From contig JAHBTB010000002.1 of assembly GCA_019638795.1 (NCBI GenBank), positions 186,001 to 250,000 on the forward strand: 64,000 nucleotides of DNA, in the 5' to 3' direction. The position numbers were made by a program, and so were the translations under genes. Under the pieces are notes generated by a model that saw nothing but the letters and a program-made list of their open reading frames with translations, was not told the DNA's origin and ran no database searches. Below, piece after piece: positions 41,908-49,980 of this stretch (position 1 is its first letter; each line of letters opens with the position of its first letter). This DNA comes from Fimbriimonadaceae bacterium (lineage in GTDB: Bacteria; Armatimonadota; Fimbriimonadia; Fimbriimonadales; Fimbriimonadaceae).

Positions 41908-42708
41908 TTGAGAACGCGCCTCGCGACCGCCTTCGTTCTCCTCCTGGTGACGATGTTCGCCGTGCATTGCACGGTGGTCTGGCCCGCGCTGGCCTTGGCC
42001 GCGTTTGTGGCGTACGCCTGCTCTTGGGAACTGGCCGACCTCGTCGGGGCCACGCCCAAGTGGCCCGTGATCGCCTGCGCCGGGCTGGCCGGATTGGCCC
42101 TGGCCGGGCTGTCCATGAGGCTGCCGCCTGCGGCTGTCGGGATTGCGGGGACGGTGGTCGGGGTCGCCGCCCTGTTGCGACGGATCAAGGCCAAAGGCGC
42201 GACCGGCACCGACTTTTTCAGTGTCCTTTGGATTGTCGCGCCGATTGTCGCCGCGATGGAACTGCAAATGAGTTCGGCGGCAGCCAGCAAGCCGCACCTG
42301 ATCGGCCCCAATCTGGTCTTGCTCGCCGCTGGCCCCCTCTGGATCGGTGACACCGCCGCATTGCTCGTCGGCCGAGCCTACGGCAAGCACCCGCTGGCCC
42401 CGGCGATTTCCCCCAACAAAACTTGGGAGGGGGCGGTCGCCAACTTCCTTGCTTCTGCCATGACCGGGGCCGTGCTGTCCCTCTTCATCGGGCCCCCGGC
42501 CTGGGTCGGGCTGCTGGTGGGCGCCTTGGCCGGGGTGACGGGGCAGACGGGCGACCTTCTGCAGAGCGCGCTCAAGAGATCGGTCAACAAGAAGGACAGC
42601 GGTGGCATTTTGCCGGGCCACGGCGGACTCCTCGACCGCATGGACTCTCTGCTTGTCTCATTGCCGTTCTCCGTCCTCCTCCTGGCCGCCCTCCAGCCTC
42701 CTGCTTGA
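41908..42708 (+). CDS. cdsA: phosphatidate cytidylyltransferase
   Basis: Makes CDP-diacylglycerol from phosphatidate and CTP in the inner membrane. It has 266 aa, with about eight hydrophobic helices. The signature SALKRSVNKKDSGGILPGHG followed by GLLDRMDS is complete. The start is TTG 41908; an ATG at 41954 would delete the first helix. The stop is directly followed by the parS site. Confidence 0.93.
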   Translation: MRTRLATAFVLLLVTMFAVHCTVVWPALALAAFVAYACSWELADLVGATPKWPVIACAGLAGLALAGLSMRLPPAAVGIAGTVVGVAALLRRIKAKGATGTDFFSVLWIVAPIVAAMELQMSSAAASKPHLIGPNLVLLAAGPLWIGDTAALLVGRAYGKHPLAPAISPNKTWEGAVANFLASAMTGAVLSLFIGPPAWVGLLVGALAGVTGQTGDLLQSALKRSVNKKDSGGILPGHGGLLDRMDSLLVSLPFSVLLLAALQPPA

Positions 42709-42724
42709 TGTTTCACGTGAAACA
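42709..42724. promoter_or_regulatory. parS: parS chromosome-partition site
   Basis: TGTTTCACGTGAAACA is a perfect 16-bp palindrome identical to the ParB-binding consensus TGTTNCACGTGAAACA. It lies between the cdsA stop and valS. parS sites load ParB/SMC and cluster near the origin. No parA or parB gene is in the window. Confidence 0.93.
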
Positions 42725-42752
42725 AACGGCCCGCTACGGCCCTAGCCCGCTG

Positions 42753-42758
42753 TACAAT
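42753..42758 (+). promoter_or_regulatory. -10 box of valS
   Basis: TACAAT lies 33 nt before the valS ATG, with GAAGG (42779-42783) as ribosome site. No clear -35 is seen. The parS site is only about 30 bp upstream, so ParB binding could affect this promoter. Confidence 0.45.
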
Positions 42759-42791
42759 CAGGTCGTCTTCGCGACACGAAGGTAACCGAAT

Positions 42792-45404
42792 ATGAGCGAA
42801 ACCGCCCCGAACACGGGCTATCAGGCCACGTCTGCCGAGCCCAAATGGTATGCCGCATGGGAGCATGCGGGCCTCTTCCAGCCCGACGCCGACACTTCCA
42901 AGCCCCTCTTCACCGTCACCATCCCCCCACCGAACATCACCGGGTCACTGCACATGGGCCATGCCTTGTGCTACGGCGTCCAAGACTTGCTCGGCCGGTA
43001 CAAGCGGCTGCGCGGCTATCGGGTGCTGGTCTTGCCTGGACAAGACCACGCCGGCATCGCGACCCAGGCCGTGGTGCGCAAGAGCCTCCAAAAGCAGGGG
43101 ATCAGCCCGGGCGCCTTGTCCAGAGACGAGTTCGTCGCCAAGGCATGGGAGTGGCGTCGGGAAAGTGGCGACACCATCCTGAAGCAGTTCCGGATGCTCG
43201 GCTGCGCCTTCGACTGGTCACGGCAAAGGTTCACCCTGGACGACGACTACTCAAAGGCGGTGCTGACCACGTTCGTCAATTGGTTTGAGAGGGGCCTGAT
43301 CAAGCGCGGCCTCCGGGTCGTGAACTGGGACCCTGTCCTCAAAACGAGCGTCAGTGACATCGAGACGGAACGCCAGACAATCCAGGGCAAGCTCTACCAT
43401 GTCCGCTACCCCTTCGCCGACGGAAGCGGCCACATCACCATCGCGACCACTCGCCCGGAGACCATTCTCGCCGATGTCGCGGTGGCGGTGCACCCAAAGG
43501 ACGGCCGGTACACCGGCCTTGTCGGCAAGACCCTGGTCGTGCCAGTCGTCGGTCGTGAGGTGCCCCTTATCGCCGACGAGTATCCCGACCCCGAGTTCGG
43601 CACTGGCGCGGTGAAGATCACGCCAGGCCACGACCCGTTTGACTTCGAGGTCGGGCAACGCCACAACCTGCCCATCCTCGTCATGCTCGACCCTGACTGC
43701 AAGGTGACCGAGCTTGGTGGGCCTGAGTTTCAGGGCCTCGACCGCAAGGAGGCCCGGACGAAGATGGTGGAGGCGCTTGAGGCGGCCGGCGCCCTCGAGA
43801 AGATCGAGGACCACGAGATCGCCATCCTGATCAGCGACCGGAGCAAGGACGTCATCGAACCTTTGGTCAGTGAGCAGTGGTTTGCCTCGCAGACCACCTT
43901 GGCCGAAGGGGCGATCGCAGCGGCCGAGTCGGATGAGGTGAAGTTCTTCCCGCCCCGGTACAAGGACGTGTACTTGGAGTGGATGCGCAACATCCGTGAT
44001 TGGAACGTCAGCCGCCAACTCATGTGGGGCCATCGCATCCCCGTCTACTACACCGAGGACGGCACGCCTTACGCCGCCCTGACCTGGGACGAAGCGCAGG
44101 TCAAGGCGGGCGACGCAAAGATCGTCCGCCAAGACGACGACGTGCTTGACACCTGGTTCAGCTCGGGGCTTTGGCCGTTCGCCACGATGGGTTGGCCCGA
44201 GCAGACCGACGACCTCGCCACCTTCTATCCGACTGACGTCCTCGTCACAAGCCGCGAGATCCTCTATCTCTGGGTCGCCCGCATGATCATGATGGGCCTC
44301 GACCTGACCAAGCAGTTGCCGTTCAAGCACGTCTACATCTACGCGACGGTGCTCACCGAGCAAGGCAAGCGGATGAGCAAGAGCCTCGGCACCGGTATCG
44401 ATCCGTTGGAAGTCATCCAGACCAAGGGTGCCGACGCCCTCCGGTTCGCCTTGTTCAGCCAGACCGGCTTCAACCAAGACCTCCGGTACGGGCCGAGGAA
44501 GATCGACGAGGCGCGGAACTTCGGCACCAAGGTCTGGAACGCAAGCCGCTTCGTGCTCATGAACCTGGACGGCTTTGTCGACAAGGAGCCCGAGAGCCTG
44601 CAGACCGTCGACCGATGGATCCTGAGCCGGCTTGCCGCCTGTCAAGACGCGGTGACGGCCGGATTCGAAGGCTACGACATCCAGTCGGCGGTCCAAGCCC
44701 TCTATGCGTTCTTCTGGTCCGAACTGTGCGACTGGTACATCGAGGTCAGCAAGTCCCGGCTCCAAGACCCAGGGCAGCGCGCCACCCCGCAGTGGGTGCT
44801 TGTGCAATGCCTCCGGGCCTTTTTGGTCATGCTGCACCCCGTGATGCCCCACCTGACCGAAGAGGTCTACGCCGACCTCCCGGTGAAGGACAAAAAACAG
44901 TTTGTCATGGCCGAGAACTGGCCTACCACCCTGGCCGCCTGGGCCGACCCAGAGGCCGAGGGCAAGGTCGGCGGCTGGATCGAGGCGACACGGGCGCTCC
45001 GCGCCCTCCGGGCGGAGTGCGGGGCGTCGCCGATCAAGCAGTTGCCCGTCGCTTACTTCGAGGGTGACCTCGGCGAGGGCCATGAGTTCGTCCGCACCCA
45101 GGCTTGGTTTGCCGAACTCAAGCCGCACAAACCGACGGAGGAGCATGTCTCCGCCACCGCCGGTGGCATCGACGTGTTCCTTCCGACGCAGGGCCTCATC
45201 GACAAAGACAAAGAGGTGCAGCGCCTGCGCAAAGAGCTTGACAAACTCAACGCCGAGTTGGCGAAGATGGAGGCCCAGTTGGCCAACCCCCAGTTCGTCG
45301 AACGGGCAAAGCCGGAGGTCGTCGAGAAGTTACGGGCGAACCTTGCCGACGGCAAGGACCGGGCGGAGAAGGCGACGGCTCAAATCAAGGCGTTTGGCGG
45401 TTGA
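42792..45404 (+). CDS. valS: valyl-tRNA synthetase
   Basis: Class I aminoacyl-tRNA synthetase of 870 aa. The HIGH motif is in PPPNITGSLHMGHALC and the KMSKS motif in QGKRMSKSLGTG. The CP1 editing domain (GHDPFDFEVGQRHN) and the tryptophan-rich WFASQTTLAEG lie between. The C-terminal coiled coil (KEVQRLRKELDKLNAELAKM) that binds tRNA-Val is complete. Start ATG 42792. Its 3' end overlaps the convergent comEC fragment by 20 bp. Confidence 0.97.
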   Translation: MSETAPNTGYQATSAEPKWYAAWEHAGLFQPDADTSKPLFTVTIPPPNITGSLHMGHALCYGVQDLLGRYKRLRGYRVLVLPGQDHAGIATQAVVRKSLQKQGISPGALSRDEFVAKAWEWRRESGDTILKQFRMLGCAFDWSRQRFTLDDDYSKAVLTTFVNWFERGLIKRGLRVVNWDPVLKTSVSDIETERQTIQGKLYHVRYPFADGSGHITIATTRPETILADVAVAVHPKDGRYTGLVGKTLVVPVVGREVPLIADEYPDPEFGTGAVKITPGHDPFDFEVGQRHNLPILVMLDPDCKVTELGGPEFQGLDRKEARTKMVEALEAAGALEKIEDHEIAILISDRSKDVIEPLVSEQWFASQTTLAEGAIAAAESDEVKFFPPRYKDVYLEWMRNIRDWNVSRQLMWGHRIPVYYTEDGTPYAALTWDEAQVKAGDAKIVRQDDDVLDTWFSSGLWPFATMGWPEQTDDLATFYPTDVLVTSREILYLWVARMIMMGLDLTKQLPFKHVYIYATVLTEQGKRMSKSLGTGIDPLEVIQTKGADALRFALFSQTGFNQDLRYGPRKIDEARNFGTKVWNASRFVLMNLDGFVDKEPESLQTVDRWILSRLAACQDAVTAGFEGYDIQSAVQALYAFFWSELCDWYIEVSKSRLQDPGQRATPQWVLVQCLRAFLVMLHPVMPHLTEEVYADLPVKDKKQFVMAENWPTTLAAWADPEAEGKVGGWIEATRALRALRAECGASPIKQLPVAYFEGDLGEGHEFVRTQAWFAELKPHKPTEEHVSATAGGIDVFLPTQGLIDKDKEVQRLRKELDKLNAELAKMEAQLANPQFVERAKPEVVEKLRANLADGKDRAEKATAQIKAFGG

Positions 45405-46269
45405 CCAAACGGTGAAAGCCGCCTTCCCCTAACCTAAAGGTCAAGGTGCCGTCGCGGTCCGTGCGCAGCACCTTGGCCATCTTTGACGCTCGCTGGAGAG
45501 CCTCGGCGGTAGGGTGGCCGTACCGGTTTGTCCGACCACAACTGAAGACGACCCACTGGGGCGAGGTTTGAACCAACCACTCGGTGGATGTCGACGACCG
45601 ACTGCCGTGGTGGCCGGCTTTCAGGAGTTGCGTCTGCCAGCCGGGTCGGCCATGGAGCCAGTGCTCCACCGCGTCACTGGCGTCACCCGTCAGGACGGCG
45701 GTGCCGTCGCCCACTCTGACTCTGGTCAGCATCGACCCGTCATTGTCGCTGGCGACCAGCGAGGCCGGGGCCGTCGTCAATCTGACTTGGGCGACACCGA
45801 ACGACAAGTCGACAGGGTCACGCACCCAATGGACACGGGCAGGGTCGATGCCGGCATGCCGCAACGTGCCGAGCATGGCAAGGTCCCCTTGGAAATGCGC
45901 GGGGACGGCGACCGCACCGACGCGGAAGTGAAAGGTGAGGGCTGCCAGGCCGCCGACGTGGTCGGCGTCGGGATGGGTCAGAACAAGGAGGTCGATGCGG
46001 TCGACTGCCAGCCGTCGGAGTTCGGGCACGGCAAGCCGTTCGCCAGCGTCGAAGCCGTCGGTCTTTCCCGCCGCGTCGACCACCATGACATAGCCATCGG
46101 TCTGCAACACGGTGCAGTCTCCCTGCCCCACTTGGAGGAAGCTGATTTGGGGCGGCATGTGGCGTCGCGAGACCTCAAGCCCCATGCCGACCAGGCCGAC
46201 GACGGCCCAGGCGACGAGGAAGTCACGCCGGACGCACCCAGGGTCGCCAAAAGGCCAACGCAATTCCAT
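45385..46269 (-). CDS. comEC: ComEC C-terminal part: metallo-beta-lactamase domain
   Basis: A 294-aa frame with a short membrane helix (FLVAWAVVGLVGMGLEV) and the ComEC-type metallo-beta-lactamase domain: ISFLQVGQGDCTVLQ, the metal motif LTHPDADHVGG, VLTGDASD and KAGHHGSRSST. In intact ComEC this domain follows the membrane channel and is thought to degrade the non-transported DNA strand. ATG 46269 overlaps the upstream fragment by 47 bp in another frame. The two frames together equal a normal ComEC of about 750 aa. Confidence 0.8.
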   Translation of the reverse strand: MELRWPFGDPGCVRRDFLVAWAVVGLVGMGLEVSRRHMPPQISFLQVGQGDCTVLQTDGYVMVVDAAGKTDGFDAGERLAVPELRRLAVDRIDLLVLTHPDADHVGGLAALTFHFRVGAVAVPAHFQGDLAMLGTLRHAGIDPARVHWVRDPVDLSFGVAQVRLTTAPASLVASDNDGSMLTRVRVGDGTAVLTGDASDAVEHWLHGRPGWQTQLLKAGHHGSRSSTSTEWLVQTSPQWVVFSCGRTNRYGHPTAEALQRASKMAKVLRTDRDGTLTFRLGEGGFHRLVNRQTP

Positions 46270-47584
46270 AGAGCCACGGACACCAGTAGGGAGACAGGGC
46301 GGGAACGGGCACGCAGCCGGCCGACCCGGCTGCCGCCGCACCCCGCAGGAGCGCCAGAAGTGGGCCCGATGTGAGCAAGAGGAGGCCCTTGCCCATGACG
46401 GGCACGACAAGGCTGACCAGCCAACTGGCCAACGACGCACCAAGAAGGGTCTCGCTGGCGGGTACGGCCACGAGATTGGCGAGGGGCGCCGCCAAGGCGG
46501 CACTCCCCGACACCGTGGCGACCACGGGCAAGGTGGCGGCCGTGGCGACGAGGCTGCTCCGCCATGCCGACGTCAACCAGGCCCGGGGGTCGCGGCCTGT
46601 CTCCAACGTGGTGAACGGGTCGACAAAGAGCACAAGAGCCCCGACGGCCACCACGGACAACCAAAATCCCACGTCGACGACGGCCCACGGGTCGACGACC
46701 AGGGTCGCCAGTCCGGCCGCGGCCAGGGAAGTCGGGCCGTCCGGCTCCCTTCGAAACAGGTAGGCCGAGAGGGCCATGAGAGCCATCAGCACCGCTCGCA
46801 CCATCGGGGGCCTCAGCCCCGAGGCACAAGCGTAGACGACGAGGAGCAACCCGAGCGCGGCCAGGCTCCAAGTCCGCGGCATCGGGGCTCGCCGGGCCAA
46901 CCAGGCCAGCATCCCGGCGACAAGGACGACGTGCACACCCGACGTCGAGACGACATGGACGATGCCGGCGCGCACCATGTTGACGTGGTCGGCCTCGTCG
47001 ATCCCCGACGTGACGTTGAAGGCGATCCCGTCCACAAGGGCGGCGTCCTTGGGCGGCAGGGCTCCGTCGACAAAGCGCCGGAAGCTGTCCCGCACGGCAA
47101 GGCCCCAACGCCCGACGAACGGGCCTGCCGAGACCACCTCGACGCCGCCCACTGCCTTGATGTGGCCGACGGCACCCCGGGAGTCACCGCTACCCTCGAA
47201 CAGCGGGCCCAGTTCACCTCCGACTCGCACCGTGTCACCTAATGACACGTCTTGGCCGTCCGGGACCGTCAGGGTGAATCGACCCTGCCCCGTGTCGAAG
47301 AGGCACCGACGTTGGCCTTGGGAGATATCGGACGGCACACTGGCCACGCGCCCGGTCAGAAAGGTTGGGTGCCTCTCCCACACAAGCCTTTCGGGAGGAA
47401 CCGGACGGAGCAGCCAGCCCATCCCCAGGCAGACCAATATGATCACCCGGCTCCGACGGTCGGGGAGGCACCAAAAGAGGGCGACGGCACCCAAGGCGTG
47501 CCACGGGACGAACCCAGACGTCAGCCCCACGCAGAGGGCGAGGAACGCGACCACGATCGGCCGACGGGCCAGTTGGTCGCGCAT
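46223..47584 (-). CDS. comEC: ComEC N-terminal part: DUF4131 and competence channel domain
   Basis: A 453-aa membrane protein beginning MRDQLARRPIVVAFLALCVG, with an N-terminal OB-like DUF4131 region (WERHPTFLTGRVASVPSD) and the Competence domain of about nine helices (HVVSTSGVHVVLVAGML is its hallmark). It stops at 46223, just where the metallo-beta-lactamase part continues in the +1 frame. ATG 47584 is preceded by AAGGCC. Either a real split, a programmed frameshift or a sequence error must explain the break. It follows dciA by 11 nt. Confidence 0.82.
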   Translation of the reverse strand: MRDQLARRPIVVAFLALCVGLTSGFVPWHALGAVALFWCLPDRRSRVIILVCLGMGWLLRPVPPERLVWERHPTFLTGRVASVPSDISQGQRRCLFDTGQGRFTLTVPDGQDVSLGDTVRVGGELGPLFEGSGDSRGAVGHIKAVGGVEVVSAGPFVGRWGLAVRDSFRRFVDGALPPKDAALVDGIAFNVTSGIDEADHVNMVRAGIVHVVSTSGVHVVLVAGMLAWLARRAPMPRTWSLAALGLLLVVYACASGLRPPMVRAVLMALMALSAYLFRREPDGPTSLAAAGLATLVVDPWAVVDVGFWLSVVAVGALVLFVDPFTTLETGRDPRAWLTSAWRSSLVATAATLPVVATVSGSAALAAPLANLVAVPASETLLGASLASWLVSLVVPVMGKGLLLLTSGPLLALLRGAAAAGSAGCVPVPALSPYWCPWLYGIALAFWRPWVRPA

Positions 47585-47595
47585 GGGGAGGCCTT

Positions 47596-47892
47596 CTAGT
47601 CTCGACGGGGTGGGCGCACGCCGACGCGTAGGTCGGTGAACAGGTTCTCGCGAGCCATGTCGTTGAGAACCTCGGTGACCTGCAGGCGGCGCATGCGCAG
47701 TTCCTGGGCCCAGGCCGATCCGGCGGCGGCGACCCAGAGAGTGCCGTGGTCATAGCGGTCGGGAACGCACTTTTCCGCGAGGAAGGGGCCGACCGCCTCC
47801 TCCCAGCGCCGCATGACCATTTGGGCGCGCGCAGCCCGCAAGAGTTCAGGGCTTGGCAATGCGCCAGACAACACGTCCGAGAGCCTCTTCAT
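47596..47892 (-). CDS. dciA: DciA-like (DUF721) protein
   Basis: A 98-aa DUF721 protein. DciA is the ancestral loader of the replicative helicase DnaB. Core features are RAQMVMRRWEEAVGPFLAEK and GTLWVAAAGSAWAQELRMRR, a KH-like fold with the conserved tryptophans. ATG overlaps the recF stop by 4 nt, and a recF-dciA neighbourhood is widespread near origins. Confidence 0.88.
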   Translation of the reverse strand: MKRLSDVLSGALPSPELLRAARAQMVMRRWEEAVGPFLAEKCVPDRYDHGTLWVAAAGSAWAQELRMRRLQVTEVLNDMARENLFTDLRVGVRPPRRD

Positions 47893-48974
47893 TCCTCCTC
47901 CAGCCGTCCGGATCGTACCCGGAAGACTTTGGCCGTGCGCAGGAGTTTTGCACCCGCTTGTTCAGCCTCGGTACAGGTGACGAACACCTGGCCGCCCGCG
48001 TCGAAGGCGACCTCCATCAGGTGGGCGCGACGCCGGTCGTCCAGGTCGGAGAAGATGTCGTCCAAGAGCAACATCGGCGGGAAACCGAACGTGCGCACGG
48101 CGAGAGCGAGGACGGCAAGCTTGATCGCGACGACAGCGGTGCGCTGCTGGCCCTGACTGCCGAAATGACGCGCCTCGGCCCCACCCACGAAGATGTTCAG
48201 GTCGTCGCGGTGCGGGCCGACACCCGTCGAACCACGGTGGACGTCGTGGCCTCGGCCAGAGGCAAGGGCATTGGCGAGGTCGCCTTCGTCGTTGGGCCGG
48301 TACGACAAAGAGAGCACTTCGCCGTCCCCAAGCACCGCGTGACGTTCGGACGCCAGTCCTGCCAGTTCCGCGACCCACGCGGAGCGGTGTCCGCGCATGG
48401 CCTCACCGTGGTGGGCGAGTTGGTCCTCCCAGACTTCAAACGCAGTGGAGTCCACGTAGCTCTCCTGAGCACGCCGGAGGAGGGCGTTGCGCTGCTCCAG
48501 CGCCCGCTTGTAGATCGTCAGGTGCTTGAGGTAGGCGGGGTAGACCTGGCTGAGTTCGGTGTCCAGGAGATGACGGCGGTCGGCAGGCTCACCGGAGACG
48601 ACGGCGAGGTCTTGCGAGCTGAAGCTGACCGATGGTAGGCGGCCGATCAGATCGGCGGCCCGGGGTAGGGCCACTCCGTTGACCAAGGCACGCTTGCGTG
48701 TACCAGGTTCGATCCCGACGCGAATGGTCGTGCCGTGTGGGGCCAAGTCAGCTTCGACACCAGCACGAAGTTCTCCATGTCGGACCGCCTGGGCCTCGCG
48801 CGACCCACGCAACAGGCGTCCCGTGGAGAGGAGGTACAGCCCCTCCAAGAGATTCGTCTTGCCCTGGGCGTTGGGCCCGACGATGAGGTTGACACCTCGG
48901 TCCGCGTTCAAAACCACCGCGCCTAAGTTGCGGAAGTCCTGGTAGCGCGCCGACGTGACCGTCACGCCGTCCAC
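47889..48974 (-). CDS. recF: RecF recombination mediator
   Basis: SMC-like ATPase that helps load RecA at gaps. The 361-aa protein has Walker A VGPNAQGKTNLLEGL, the signature FGSQGQQRTAVVAIKLA and Walker B MLLLDDIFSDLDDRR. It is transcribed away from the candidate origin region. dnaN, often upstream, is not here. Confidence 0.96.
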   Translation of the reverse strand: MDGVTVTSARYQDFRNLGAVVLNADRGVNLIVGPNAQGKTNLLEGLYLLSTGRLLRGSREAQAVRHGELRAGVEADLAPHGTTIRVGIEPGTRKRALVNGVALPRAADLIGRLPSVSFSSQDLAVVSGEPADRRHLLDTELSQVYPAYLKHLTIYKRALEQRNALLRRAQESYVDSTAFEVWEDQLAHHGEAMRGHRSAWVAELAGLASERHAVLGDGEVLSLSYRPNDEGDLANALASGRGHDVHRGSTGVGPHRDDLNIFVGGAEARHFGSQGQQRTAVVAIKLAVLALAVRTFGFPPMLLLDDIFSDLDDRRRAHLMEVAFDAGGQVFVTCTEAEQAGAKLLRTAKVFRVRSGRLEEE

Positions 48975-49218
48975 AACGCTTCTCTCTTCAAACGGGTGTT
49001 CTTTATCAAACCTGTTGTTCTTATTAGGGTGTTGGCACGTGTGGAAAACCAGATGGACGCCAGCATGACGACCTTCAAAGAGCCCGGCACTCTGGTTCGA
49101 AACGGTCCGAGCAGCCAGCCTTGCCCAAGTGGAAAAGCATGTGGGAAATGATCATGTTTGGCGGGGTTTCTCCCCGTCGCCCGGTTCTCCAATCGGTCCC
49201 CCACTCTTTCCCCTGGTT
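48975..49218. other. oriC: candidate replication origin (oriC) region
   Basis: This 244-bp gap between recF and the RDD gene stands out as A/T-rich on its recF side (48980-49030). It holds a perfect reverse-strand DnaA box TGTGGAAAA (49040-49048; TTTTCCACA) and two one-mismatch boxes, AGTGGAAAA (49128-49136) and TGTGGGAAA (49140-49148), all in one orientation. recF, dciA and parS nearby fit. The lack of dnaA/dnaN and the few boxes leave doubt. Confidence 0.45.
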
Positions 49219-49962
49219 TCACACCAGCTTGTGCATACGGCCGTACTTCATCACGACGGCCTCCATCTGGTAGAGCGGATGGACGTTGGGGTTCGGTTCT
49301 ACCCCGATGCGGTTTGCAAAGGGAAACCAGATGTCACGGAGGCTTTCCGTCTGGGTTTGGGCGGGGAGTTCGGGGAATCGGTCGCAGAGCCGCTTGATCG
49401 CGAAGTACTCCTGAAGGGTCATCTTGCGTAGGTCGCCCACGGTGTCCTCGAAGCGGTGGACGCCGTAACGGTGCGGCGCCGGCGTGAACGAGTAGAGGTT
49501 CCGCGGTTCGTGGACGACGACGGTTCCGGCGACGATGTCTCCGATCCGCTGGCTCCGCGGGTTGGTGAAGATCGAAAGGAACCCGGCCAGATAGAGGCCG
49601 GGGAGGAAGTCGCCGATGCGAAGGAGGTTGCGAAAGACGGCGGCCGGGAAGGTGACCGGGGTGCCGTCCACCATCATCACCCGCAGGTTCATAAGGCTCT
49701 TGCCGATCGTCTTGCCACCCCACAGTCCCTCCAGCAAGGCAAAGTAGAGGTACAGGCCAAACGTGAAGATGAGGGCGATGGCGACCCCGGAAAGCTCCGG
49801 AGTTGCGGCGAGGCCAAAAGCCGCCGCGACGGCGACCAGGTAGAGCAAGATGAGGGCGAGGCCCACATCGATGAGGTGGGCGATGATCCGGGTCCCCAGG
49901 CTCGCCAGACGGTAGCTGACCACGACCTTCTCGGGGGTCAAAACCATATGCTGGTCGGTCAC
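49219..49962 (-). CDS. RDD-domain membrane protein
   Basis: A 247-aa protein from GTG 49962 (or ATG 49947). The RDD domain has the N-terminal ASLGTRIIAHLIDVGLALI and the second block LWGGKTIGKSLMNLRVM, with three or four membrane helices. A C-terminal cytosolic tail of about 90 residues (LQEYFAIKRLCDRFPELP) follows. RDD proteins are often paired with DUF58 genes, as here in a divergent arrangement. Transport of ions has been shown for a few members. A TACGAT box lies 7 nt before the GTG. Confidence 0.85.
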   Translation of the reverse strand: MTDQHMVLTPEKVVVSYRLASLGTRIIAHLIDVGLALILLYLVAVAAAFGLAATPELSGVAIALIFTFGLYLYFALLEGLWGGKTIGKSLMNLRVMMVDGTPVTFPAAVFRNLLRIGDFLPGLYLAGFLSIFTNPRSQRIGDIVAGTVVVHEPRNLYSFTPAPHRYGVHRFEDTVGDLRKMTLQEYFAIKRLCDRFPELPAQTQTESLRDIWFPFANRIGVEPNPNVHPLYQMEAVVMKYGRMHKLV

Positions 49963-49980
49963 GTGTATGATCGTACACGC
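49962..49980. promoter_or_regulatory. overlapping divergent promoters and near-palindrome
   Basis: The 18-bp near-palindrome CGTGTATGATCGTACACG fills the gap between the RDD and DUF58 starts. It contains the plus -10 TATGAT (49966-49971) and the minus -10 TACGAT (49975-49970), each close enough to its start codon (9 and 7 nt) for leaderless transcription. A dimeric regulator bound here would block both. Confidence 0.5.

Noticed and set aside
49088-49110. GGTTCGAAACGGTCC considered as a tRNA T arm
   Set aside because: No acceptor, D or anticodon arm can be drawn around it; it lies in the candidate origin region.
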